Positions 6,156-12,554 of a DNA stretch of 12,554 bases are shown here, one piece after another. Numbering within the stretch: the first letter of the stretch is position 1; every line of letters starts with the position of its first letter. The DNA is from Chlorobiota bacterium (lineage in GTDB: Bacteria; Bacteroidota; Ignavibacteria; SZUA-365; JAADGX01), in the NCBI GenBank assembly GCA_013152135.1, contig JAADGX010000071.1:1-12554 (forward strand). The letters run 5' to 3'. The notes below the pieces were generated by a model. The model was not told the origin of the DNA, ran no database searches, and saw only the letters and a program-made list of their open reading frames with translations. A program made the position numbers and the translations under genes.

Positions 6156-8045
6156 TCAGTCGTTGGTAAGGGTGAAGGGAAGATGAATAGTGACGGAGGT
6201 GTACACGTCGGGCGCACTTTCGACAGAGATGCTGCCGTTGTGTTCTTCGATGATTTCCTTCGTGATCGTCATACCCAACCCCGTTCCGGGTATGCCTTCA
6301 TTGATGCGGCTTCCCCGGTAGAACGGCGCGTACATGTGCGAGATTTCCTCCTCGGTCAACCCGATACCGTTGTCCCGGAATGAAATCTTTATGCCGGTGT
6401 CGTCCGCTTCCGTGGTAATGATAACCACTCCCCCCTCGGGCGTGTACTTGAGGGAGTTGTGAAGAATGTTGTAAAACGCCTGTTGCAAGCGCGACTGATC
6501 GCCTTCCACAGGGGGCAACGTACGCGAGTAGTTCTGCTTGACCGTGATGTCTTTTGTCTCCTGTTCGAGCTGCAATTTTTCCACCGTGCCGCGTAAAAGT
6601 TCGTTGATATCAACCGGTTGAACCTGAAGATTCAGCCGGTGATTTTTCATTACCGACAATTCCAGCATTTCGTCAACCAGTGTAACCAGTCGCTTTCCCT
6701 GCTGGAGCACTATCCCAAGATATTTCTTTTTCAGGTTTTCATCAATTGTTTCGTCTTCCAAAAGAGCGGACGCGAACCCGATGATGGAACTGAGGGGGGT
6801 CCGGAATTCATGCGAGACCGCGGAGAGCATGCGGTCTTTCATGCGATTCAGTTCCTCCAGGCTCATGATGCGCTCTTCCTCGCGTTCGATCTCTCGTGCC
6901 TGCCGCTGCTCCTTGTCCTTTTGCTCCGTTATATCTGTAAAGTCGATGGCGATGTGGTCGCTCGGCCCCTGGATAAGATACATCTTGGCGAGAACGGGTA
7001 CGTCGGACTGCCCCGGCCGCGTGAGTATGAACTCCGTCGTGACGGGCTGTTTTTCTTGCAGAATGCGGGTGATCTGCTTCTTCATGAGAAGGTGGAGGTA
7101 ATCCGGAATAAAATCGAACAGCTTTTTCTGGTTGAATTCTTCCCAGGATTTATCGAACATCCTTTCAAGCGCCGGGTTGGCATAGACGAAACGTCCCTCC
7201 TTGTCGAGGAAGGCGATCGGGGTCAGCGTGTTTTGAAGAACGCTGCGCAGGGTTGCCTCCGAGGCCGCCAGCCAGGCCTCCGTTTCTTTTTGGACGGTAA
7301 TATTACGAGCGATGATCTGCAACCGGGGCGGAAGATCCGGTGCCGTCAACAGGCTCGAGCTGACGCTGAGCCAGATGCATTCCCCGTTCGCGCAGACGAT
7401 TCTGAACTCGCGGTAAAGTGACGGGATGGCATCGCTGTATTGCCGGGCGAGAACGGCCCGGATATCGCGACGGTCGTCAGGGTGGCAAATATCGTCAAGG
7501 GTCATTTCACGGAGGCGATCCCAGGGATAGCCGAATGTATGGAGCGCGCTGGGGTTGGCATACGTGAACTTCTGACCGGTTAGCTCAAAGATGAACTCGG
7601 AGGTATGTTCCACCATTTCGCGGAACCGGGAATCCGGCAGCGCGAGGGATTGATCGGTCACTTCGACTTGAAGGATCTCGCGGACCTTGCCGATGAAACC
7701 GGTTATGGCTCCGCTGGGGTTACGAACCGGCGCGGCGCTCAGATGCACCCATCGGATCTTGTTTTTACGATTCTTGAACCGAATACTGATCGGCGTGGGC
7801 GTATTGATGCACCATGAAAAATCAGCGGTTACGAAAGCGGAATCATCGGGATGGAGAAGCGTATCCAGCGTGGAGCCGATCAGGGATTCAGCCTTGCGAC
7901 CCGCCAGTTCCGCGAATTCCTTGGTGACGTTTGTAAACACTCCGTTAACATCGGCGAAAAAAGAAATTTCCGAACCCGCCGGTAACTCGACCGGAACTGA
8001 TGAGGAGCTTTCAGTGGCAGTATGTGCAGAACCTTGACTTGGCAT
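6156..8045 (-). CDS. Soluble PAS-domain sensor histidine kinase
   Basis: From ATG 8045 the protein has 629 residues and no membrane segment, so it should sense a cytoplasmic signal or act through partners. Three PAS-type domains occupy about 22-125, 140-255 and 262-375. PAS2 ends with the PAC-like 'REFRIVCANGECIWLSVS'; PAS3 has 'FLDKEGRFVYANPALERMF'. A coiled-coil stretch (372-402) leads to the HisKA dimerisation helix with phospho-acceptor His412 in SHEFRTPL. The HATPase_c domain shows the N box HNSLKY (529-534), G1 DNGIG (558-562) and G2 GTGLG (587-591), all intact. It is the first gene of an operon with the NtrC-type regulator. The start is uncertain: an in-frame TTG at 8087 would add 14 residues, and neither start has a good ribosome binding site. 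No haem or flavin ligand can be assigned with confidence. Confidence 0.95.
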   Translation of the reverse strand: MPSQGSAHTATESSSSVPVELPAGSEISFFADVNGVFTNVTKEFAELAGRKAESLIGSTLDTLLHPDDSAFVTADFSWCINTPTPISIRFKNRKNKIRWVHLSAAPVRNPSGAITGFIGKVREILQVEVTDQSLALPDSRFREMVEHTSEFIFELTGQKFTYANPSALHTFGYPWDRLREMTLDDICHPDDRRDIRAVLARQYSDAIPSLYREFRIVCANGECIWLSVSSSLLTAPDLPPRLQIIARNITVQKETEAWLAASEATLRSVLQNTLTPIAFLDKEGRFVYANPALERMFDKSWEEFNQKKLFDFIPDYLHLLMKKQITRILQEKQPVTTEFILTRPGQSDVPVLAKMYLIQGPSDHIAIDFTDITEQKDKEQRQAREIEREEERIMSLEELNRMKDRMLSAVSHEFRTPLSSIIGFASALLEDETIDENLKKKYLGIVLQQGKRLVTLVDEMLELSVMKNHRLNLQVQPVDINELLRGTVEKLQLEQETKDITVKQNYSRTLPPVEGDQSRLQQAFYNILHNSLKYTPEGGVVIITTEADDTGIKISFRDNGIGLTEEEISHMYAPFYRGSRINEGIPGTGLGMTITKEIIEEHNGSISVESAPDVYTSVTIHLPFTLTND

Positions 8046-8240
8046 TGTAGTACGTTTGATCGCTTGGCTTCCTGGCCTGATTTTCAATGCAATAATGATA
8101 CCACCATCGAAGCACTTTGATTGTCCGGAGTTTCTGTTGGAATATTGCCTTTTTCAGATCATATTTGATTTCCTCGGTCAGCGGTTTTCGAGGAAGAACA
8201 CGTGGAAGTTTCATTATGCCAAAGGATGCAACAAACTTGT

Positions 8241-8274
8241 GTTTAAAAAAAGTACATTTGCGTATTTCTTAAAC
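8241..8274. promoter_or_regulatory. 34-bp dyad in the divergent kinase/purC intergenic region
   Basis: The arms GTTTAAaAAA and TTTcTTAAAC pair at nine of ten positions around a 14-nt centre. The dyad lies 33 bp upstream of the purC start, in an AT-rich region of about 260 nt (8046-8306) between the kinase start and purC. Such a site could be an operator or part of overlapping divergent promoters. AT-rich DNA forms dyads easily, so this is tentative. I see no convincing -35/-10 pair to fix a promoter here. Confidence 0.3.
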
Positions 8275-8306
8275 AATTTATTTTTATCCTGTCCAGGAAT
8301 TGAATC

Positions 8307-9227
8307 ATGAACCAACTTTCTGTGCCCGTCGTCAATCAAACATCGTTGCAGGAACTTACCCTCTTCGGAAGGGGAAAGGTCAGGGATATTTACGATCTCG
8401 ACGATTTTCTGCTTATTGTCGTCACCGACAGGCTGTCGGCGTTTGACGTCGTGTTACCCGATCCCATTCCCATGAAGGGAATTGTCCTCAATCTTCTCAG
8501 CGCCTTCTGGTTTGAACAGACCGCGCATATCGTTCCTCATCACATGGTCAGCATTCGGGTGGAGGAATACCCTTCCGCCTGCGCTCCTTATGGAGATGTT
8601 CTCCGGGGCAGGAGCATGTTGGTCCGCAAGGCCGAACCGCTTCCCATCGAATGCGTCGTGCGCGGTTATCTCTCCGGATCCGGATGGAAGGAATACCGAA
8701 AGACGGGGGCGGTTTGTGGAATCAGTTTACCGGATGGCTTGCAGAACAGCAGCAAGCTGGATCAACCAATCTTCACGCCTTCGACCAAAGCGGAGGAAGG
8801 ACACGACGAGAACATTTCTTTCGACCAGGCGGCGGAAATCGTCGGCCGGGAAGTGGCCGAAGAGGTCCGGAGGGTGAGCCTGGAGTTGTACACCTTCGCA
8901 CGTGAACAGGCGGCACGCCAGGGCATCATCATCGCGGACACGAAGTTCGAGTTCGGCTACCTCGATGGCAGGCTGCTTCTGATCGACGAAGCGTTGACGC
9001 CGGATTCATCGCGATTCTGGCCCGCTGCGCTCTACAAACCCGGCGCCGCGCAACCCAGCTTCGACAAACAATACGTCCGGGATTACCTGGAAGAATTGGA
9101 GTGGGATAAAACACCGCCCGCGCCTTCCTTGCCGGATGACGTGATCCGTCGTACGACGGAAAAGTACGTGGAAGCGTATTCCCTGATCACGGGGAAGGAC
9201 ATCGCTGAAGTTCTCGCGGGTATGTGA
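8307..9227 (+). CDS. purC: Phosphoribosylaminoimidazole-succinocarboxamide synthase (SAICAR synthetase)
   Basis: PurC joins CAIR and L-aspartate with ATP to form SAICAR in cytoplasmic purine synthesis. The 306 residues match the longer, yeast Ade1-like form rather than the E. coli form of about 237. The glycine-rich nucleotide loop GRGKVRDIYD is at 21-30. ECVVRGYLSGSGWKEY (115-130) is the SAICAR synthetase signature. IIADTKFEFG (208-217), DEALTPDSSRFW (227-238, the second signature, with metal/nucleotide-binding acidic residues) and SFDKQYVRDYLE (251-262) are all intact. AGGAA (8295-8299) lies 7 nt before ATG 8307 and supports the start. No other pur gene is present. Its stop codon overlaps the next start by 4 nt (GTGA, 9224-9227), so the two genes are probably co-translated. 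Confidence 0.97.
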   Translation: MNQLSVPVVNQTSLQELTLFGRGKVRDIYDLDDFLLIVVTDRLSAFDVVLPDPIPMKGIVLNLLSAFWFEQTAHIVPHHMVSIRVEEYPSACAPYGDVLRGRSMLVRKAEPLPIECVVRGYLSGSGWKEYRKTGAVCGISLPDGLQNSSKLDQPIFTPSTKAEEGHDENISFDQAAEIVGREVAEEVRRVSLELYTFAREQAARQGIIIADTKFEFGYLDGRLLLIDEALTPDSSRFWPAALYKPGAAQPSFDKQYVRDYLEELEWDKTPPAPSLPDDVIRRTTEKYVEAYSLITGKDIAEVLAGM

Positions 9228-9697
9228 GTATGCCGGAAGTGAAGAAACAACCGTTCAACGATGAAAAACACGTTCCAACCCGTGCCGAAATAGAATTAGC
9301 GCTTGGTATGCAAAGGAGCCTTGACCTCGCGTACGTCGAGCACAGGATCAACCTTGTCTATCCGCGCCTCAACCAGGTAGCACATTGGGCCGGCCCGGAG
9401 CAGGGATGGGGATACCGGTTCACTTTCGGGAACCGCGTGTTATGCACCATCACGTTTTTCAAGCAGCGGTTCGATGTAACCCTGTCGATTCCCCGGCGCC
9501 TGGTGGATGAAATCCATAAACTCCATACCTTGACCGCGGCGGTGAGGAGAGCGATGGAATCATCGTGGGAATCGCCGGGGGCGGTATGGTACCGGATTCC
9601 CGTTCACTCACGGGCCGATGCGGAAGGCGTGGCGGACATTCTTGCCGTCAAGTTGAAAGCACAGTTGAAAAGACGCCCGAGGCCGGAAAGCGATTGA
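9224..9697 (+). CDS. DUF3788-like small cytoplasmic protein
   Basis: This is a 157-residue protein of unknown function. The start GTG 9224 overlaps the purC stop (GTGA); ATG 9230 is the alternative and gives 155 residues. There is no signal peptide or membrane helix. The pattern fits the DUF3788 family as I know it: an N-terminal 'PT..EI...LG' element (18-28), a central Trp/Gly-rich strand pair (GWGYRFTFGNRVLCTITFFKQRFDVTLS segment, about 61-88), and a C-terminal 'WYRIPVHSRADAEGVADILAVK' region, which resembles the family's 'W..i.V.s..d.edi..Li..K' ending. The assignment rests on pattern memory and is moderately sure. Family function is unknown. Coupling to purC suggests co-expression, though in other genomes DUF3788 genes stand in varied contexts. 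Its stop lies one base from the convergent spmB stop. Confidence 0.8.
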   Translation: MSMPEVKKQPFNDEKHVPTRAEIELALGMQRSLDLAYVEHRINLVYPRLNQVAHWAGPEQGWGYRFTFGNRVLCTITFFKQRFDVTLSIPRRLVDEIHKLHTLTAAVRRAMESSWESPGAVWYRIPVHSRADAEGVADILAVKLKAQLKRRPRPESD

Positions 9698-9698
9698 T

Positions 9699-10241
9699 CT
9701 AGAAAAACAGAAGCTTGACGAAGAACAACGCGGCCAGGAAACTCACGAAATCGGCGAGGAGGCCGGTGGGAAGAGCGTGGCGCGTGTTGCGCACGTTGAC
9801 GGCGCCGAAGTATACGGCGATGACGTAGAAAGTCGTTTCCGTGCTGCCCATCAGGGTCGAAGTCAATACGCCGATGAACGAATCGGGGCCGTAGGTCTTC
9901 AGGATTTCCGACATGATGCCGAGCGAGCCGCTGCCCGACAAGGGGCGCATCAATGCCATGGGCATGGCTTCGGCGGGGAAGCCGATGAGATCGGTCAACG
10001 GTTGCAGGCCCGCGATGAGGAAGTCCATGGCTCCGCTGGCCCGGAAGATCGCGATGCCCACCAACATGGCCACCAGGTAGGGGATGATCTTCACGGCAAT
10101 GGTGAATCCTTCTTTTCCGCCTTCGACCACCGCTTCATAAACCCGCACGCGTTTGAACTGACCGTACACGAGGAAGAAAAGGATCAGTCCGGGAATGGCC
10201 AGCACGGAGATGATGGTGACGATTTCTCTCAGGATGCTCAT
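9699..10241 (-). CDS. spmB: Spore maturation protein B homologue (nucleoside-recognition/gate membrane protein)
   Basis: The 180-residue membrane protein is nearly the same length as B. subtilis SpmB (178). An N-terminal helix (about 7-27) precedes YEAVVEGGKEGFTIAVKIIPYLVAMLVG (35-62), the start of the nucleoside-recognition (gate) domain. Then come FRASGAMDFLI (66-76), MRPLSGSGSLGIM (98-110), GPDSFIG (118-124), and MGSTETTFYVIAVYFGAV (131-148), all strongly SpmB-like. ATG 10241 is chosen because it overlaps the spmA stop (ATGA, 10241-10238) and begins the conserved sequence; a longer frame to 10421 only adds a low-complexity Arg/His-rich run antisense-shifted on spmA. In Bacillus, SpmA and SpmB are needed for spore-core dehydration. 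The family is common in non-sporeformers, where its transport role is unproved. Confidence 0.93.
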   Translation of the reverse strand: MSILREIVTIISVLAIPGLILFFLVYGQFKRVRVYEAVVEGGKEGFTIAVKIIPYLVAMLVGIAIFRASGAMDFLIAGLQPLTDLIGFPAEAMPMALMRPLSGSGSLGIMSEILKTYGPDSFIGVLTSTLMGSTETTFYVIAVYFGAVNVRNTRHALPTGLLADFVSFLAALFFVKLLFF

Positions 10242-11182
10242 GACGCTTTCCTCTCCCGTACGCGGAACACGGACAGTCGCTGGAAAACCTTGGCGAATAT
10301 CACCGCGAACACGGTGGCGGTGAGGGAGGTCAGAAACGTGGTGCCGATAATGACGGCGGGATCGGAACTCCCCGAAGCGGCGCGCACGGCGATGGCCGTG
10401 GCGGGAACCAGTGTGACGCACGAGGTATTGAGCGCCAGGAACGTCACCATTGCATTGGAAGCCGTTCCCGCGTGCTTGTTGAGTTTGTTCAACTCTTCCA
10501 TGGCTTTCAGGCCGAACGGGGTCGCGGCGTTTCCCAGGCCGAGCATGTTCGCGGAGATGTTCATGATCATGGCGCCGATTGCGGGATGATCATCCGGTAT
10601 GTCCGAAAACAGCCTTGTGGTGACGGGGCGCACCGCTCTCGCTATAATGGTGATGATGCCCGCTTCTTCGGCCACTTTCATCACCCCCAGCCATAAAGCC
10701 ATGATGCCGATCAAGCCCAGGGCGATTTTCACGGCCAGGGCCGCCGCATCGAGCGCGGCGTTGGTGATGCGTTTCAGGTACACGAACCGGATCGGCGAGA
10801 ACGAGACGTACAGCAGGTCGGCCCGGTTCGAATCGGATATTACACGGCAGGGAATCGACCCGTCGTTTCCGAATGCTTCCTGCACGGTGAGAAGGATTGC
10901 GGGTGCGCCGCTTTCCGGATAAAGCAAGCCGGCGGTCGGAGATTGCCGCGAGAATGAAAGTCTGAAGCGGGTGGTATCCGCGTCTTCAATGCCCGCGAAT
11001 TTCTGGCGCAGTTCATCCGCCGTGCACCAGGCGGTCCATTCATCCACTCCGTTCCGATCCTCGACGTGCACGGGGAAAGACCGATTATTTCCGTACACGT
11101 TTTCAATCGACTCGTAGAGATCTCTTCCCGCGGCGGTAAGAATTCCGATAACGACAAGACCCAGCCAGACGTAATTCAGCAT
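10238..11182 (-). CDS. spmA: Spore maturation protein A homologue with inserted domain
   Basis: The 314-residue membrane protein aligns at both ends with SpmA of B. subtilis (about 196 residues). Residues 1-25 form the N-terminal helix (NYVWLGLVVIGILTA). The family resumes at about 139 with ALDAAALAVKIALGLIGIMALWLGVMKVAEEAG, then RPVTTRLFSDIPDDHPAIGAM (185-205), ANMLGLGNAATPFGLKAMEEL (211-231), and MVTFLALNTSCVTLVPATAIAVR (245-267). Between them lies an insertion (about 26-138) with no membrane helix and a mixed, beta-rich composition, probably an extra folded domain on one side of the membrane. The gene follows the amidase-like gene after 12 nt and overlaps spmB by 4 nt, so all three should be one transcript. 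No clear Shine-Dalgarno sequence precedes the ATG. SpmA and SpmB presumably act as a pair in the inner membrane. Confidence 0.92.
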   Translation of the reverse strand: MLNYVWLGLVVIGILTAAGRDLYESIENVYGNNRSFPVHVEDRNGVDEWTAWCTADELRQKFAGIEDADTTRFRLSFSRQSPTAGLLYPESGAPAILLTVQEAFGNDGSIPCRVISDSNRADLLYVSFSPIRFVYLKRITNAALDAAALAVKIALGLIGIMALWLGVMKVAEEAGIITIIARAVRPVTTRLFSDIPDDHPAIGAMIMNISANMLGLGNAATPFGLKAMEELNKLNKHAGTASNAMVTFLALNTSCVTLVPATAIAVRAASGSSDPAVIIGTTFLTSLTATVFAVIFAKVFQRLSVFRVRERKAS

Positions 11183-11194
11183 TGGAGAGAATGC

Positions 11195-12554
11195 TCAGCG
11201 AAGCAGTTCTGTTTGTACAGTGGTGATTTCGAGAGAATCAGGATGATCGAGTTCAATCCAGTCCTCCGAAACGGAAACCGCGGGAAAGAAGACCTTGCCC
11301 TCGCGGTCGGTTACGCCGGGAAGCACGCCGTTCAGATGGACACGGGTGTACGAGGCAGGTCGGCGCGAGATTTTTTCCACGACGTTGGCGGCGATGTTTT
11401 TGCTGCCGCGGGTTCGATATCCGTTGAAAGCCAATATTCCACGATAGACGGTCCATGCCAGTCCGTTCGCCGCGTATTCGATGGCATCTTTGCCGTACGT
11501 CCGATCGCCCGGCGACGGGATGGAAACCTCGATTCGTGGAAACTTCCGGTATTTCAGGCGCGGGAGGTGTACGCGTGATTTCCTGACATTAAAAGGAATG
11601 CCTTTAACCGCAGCGGTTACGACGTGGTTTTGCAACTTGCGTGAGCCCGGACCCGCGACACATCGCACCCTCGCATCGCGGGAACGCGTTTCCGGTTGCA
11701 ACGAGATGATGATGCCCTTGTCGGAATCGAGGGGCAGGCCGACACGCTCCGGGTCGATCTCGTCCGCGTCATCAACGACGATGAGACGCGCCCCTGAAGC
11801 TCGCAAGAGAACCAGGAGCTCTTTCGCCAGCAATTCACTGGCCGGTGAATCAGTACCGGATTTCACGACCAGGAAGGTCTTTCCGTTGAGAATGCCCCTG
11901 GCCACGGGATCGAGAGAAATCGTATCGCTGAATTTACCCGGGAGGAGGGCAGTCCTGCGGGCGCTGAAAAAACCCGGGGAGGAAAAGACCAATGGCCGCG
12001 AGGCGCTCCCGGGTTCATCGACGGCAAAACGGCCATCCGGAAGAACGGGGTATACACGTCCGGCAACGGCGACCAAGGCGCCGCGAAGACGCGCGCCGTT
12101 CGATGCCACCAGCGTCCCGGCGACGTACCGGTCGGTAGAGGCGCAGGTGACCGAGACGTTGTACGTGCGTTCGCCGAAATGAACCTTCGCTCGGGCTGAT
12201 CCCGAGGAACGCGACGGCAAAGGGAAGAGCGCCTTGCCGTTTTCGCAAGTAACGGTCGTATCTCTTCCGTTGATTGTGACGTTAAGAACCGCTCCATCAG
12301 GCAAGGGAATACTGTCCGCAGAAGCTATGCTGACGACCGCGAAAGCTCGTCGATCCGTCGAGATGAGTCGTGGTTGGACGGCAACATCGAGACTCCGGGG
12401 CAGGCGACCGATTCGAACGAAACGAGAGAAGGGAAGCGCGTAATTCCCAATCGTGTTTCGCGCCAAGGCCTCCAGCCTGTGAATGCCCGGTTTCCATTCC
12501 TCTCCCGGTAAAACAATGACGCGGCCGGAGCGCGAACTGTACGCGATACCGCGT
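11195..12554 (-). CDS. Multidomain extracytoplasmic-type protein with degenerate amidase-like domain, 5' truncated by window edge
   Basis: The frame is open to the right edge and ends at TGA 11197-11195, giving 452 visible residues; the start lies outside the window. Residues 56-137 look like an Ig-like beta domain. Residues 142-216 (YVAGTLVASNGARLRGALVAVAG...LPDGRFAV) match a carboxypeptidase-regulatory-like repeat, and 399-452 a second, shorter one. Between them, 221-378 has the layout of an N-acetylmuramoyl-L-alanine amidase (Amidase_3) core: NGKTFLVV strand, ELLAKELLVLLRASGARLIVV helix-strand, 'KGIIISL' strand, FPRIEVSIPS strand, and the final helix. The zinc and catalytic residues expected there are missing (see findings). 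The composition suggests an exported protein, but the signal peptide is outside the window. It leads the spmA-spmB operon. Overall function is unknown; a peptidoglycan-binding or structural role is inferred. Confidence 0.8.
   Translation of the reverse strand, partial: RGIAYSSRSGRVIVLPGEEWKPGIHRLEALARNTIGNYALPFSRFVRIGRLPRSLDVAVQPRLISTDRRAFAVVSIASADSIPLPDGAVLNVTINGRDTTVTCENGKALFPLPSRSSGSARAKVHFGERTYNVSVTCASTDRYVAGTLVASNGARLRGALVAVAGRVYPVLPDGRFAVDEPGSASRPLVFSSPGFFSARRTALLPGKFSDTISLDPVARGILNGKTFLVVKSGTDSPASELLAKELLVLLRASGARLIVVDDADEIDPERVGLPLDSDKGIIISLQPETRSRDARVRCVAGPGSRKLQNHVVTAAVKGIPFNVRKSRVHLPRLKYRKFPRIEVSIPSPGDRTYGKDAIEYAANGLAWTVYRGILAFNGYRTRGSKNIAANVVEKISRRPASYTRVHLNGVLPGVTDREGKVFFPAVSVSEDWIELDHPDSLEITTVQTELLR

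Noticed and set aside
5461..6186. Long plus-strand open frame of 241 codons opposite the response regulator
   Set aside because: It lies wholly antisense to a gene with intact family motifs, has no domain likeness or ribosome binding site, and is explained by the codon composition of the real gene.
6618..7421. Long plus-strand open frame of 267 codons opposite the histidine kinase
   Set aside because: It is antisense to well-conserved PAS and HisKA coding sequence and shows no recognisable protein pattern.
8013..8028. Possible sigma-54 promoter (TGGCAGTATGTGCA)
   Set aside because: The GG-to-GC spacing is 8 nt rather than the required 10, and the site lies inside the kinase coding sequence.
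8011..8214. Minus-strand 67-codon frame overlapping the kinase start, rich in Lys and aromatic residues
   Set aside because: It has no Shine-Dalgarno sequence, overlaps the kinase start in another frame and matches no family I know. It could be a small protein, but the AT-rich spacer explains its composition.
9699..10421. Longer spmB with 60 extra N-terminal residues
   Set aside because: The extra part is Arg/His-rich, out of frame with spmA over the same DNA and absent from SpmB proteins. The ATGA overlap at 10238-10241 is the natural start.
9699..11182. SpmA/SpmB taken as proof of an endospore former
   Set aside because: These proteins are widespread in non-sporulating bacteria, and the other genes here point to a diderm cell.

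Overview
The window reads as chromosomal DNA from a diderm (Gram-negative) bacterium of moderately high GC. This rests on a GT9/heptosyltransferase-like enzyme, an Mpl muropeptide ligase (which implies meso-diaminopimelate peptidoglycan), a lipoprotein signal, and an NtrC-type sigma-54 activator. The lineage cannot be fixed. SpmA/SpmB homologues and DUF3788 occur widely and do not prove sporulation. I see no tRNA, rRNA, CRISPR array, insertion sequence or phage gene.

Layout, left to right. Bases 1-837 hold the 3' part of a GT9 glycosyltransferase. Two tiny overlapping reading frames then lead into mpl (916-2361). A small lipoprotein (2415-2816) and a saccharopine-dehydrogenase-like NAD(P)-binding protein (2882-4000) follow, all on the plus strand. 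A cold-shock-domain protein with an acidic tail (4203-4538) has its own promoter candidate and a hairpin terminator. On the minus strand lies a two-gene operon: a soluble triple-PAS histidine kinase (8045-6156) followed 11 nt later by an NtrC-family response regulator (6144-4738). An AT-rich divergent intergenic region separates the kinase from purC (8307-9227), whose stop overlaps the start of a DUF3788-like gene (9224-9697). That gene converges, with one base between stop codons, on a minus-strand operon running in from the right edge: a large secreted-type protein with a degenerate amidase-like domain (12554-11195), spmA (11182-10238) and spmB (10241-9699).

How the genes work together. The kinase and regulator form one signalling pair with an unknown input and unknown sigma-54 targets. 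The right-hand operon joins SpmA/SpmB, membrane proteins of the nucleoside-recognition/gate family, to a protein whose core looks like a peptidoglycan amidase that has lost its zinc ligands. SpmA itself carries an insertion of about 110 residues after its first membrane helix. This operon is the least ordinary part of the window. Most of the rest is housekeeping (muropeptide recycling, purine synthesis, RNA chaperone). No stretch longer than about 300 bases lacks a gene.
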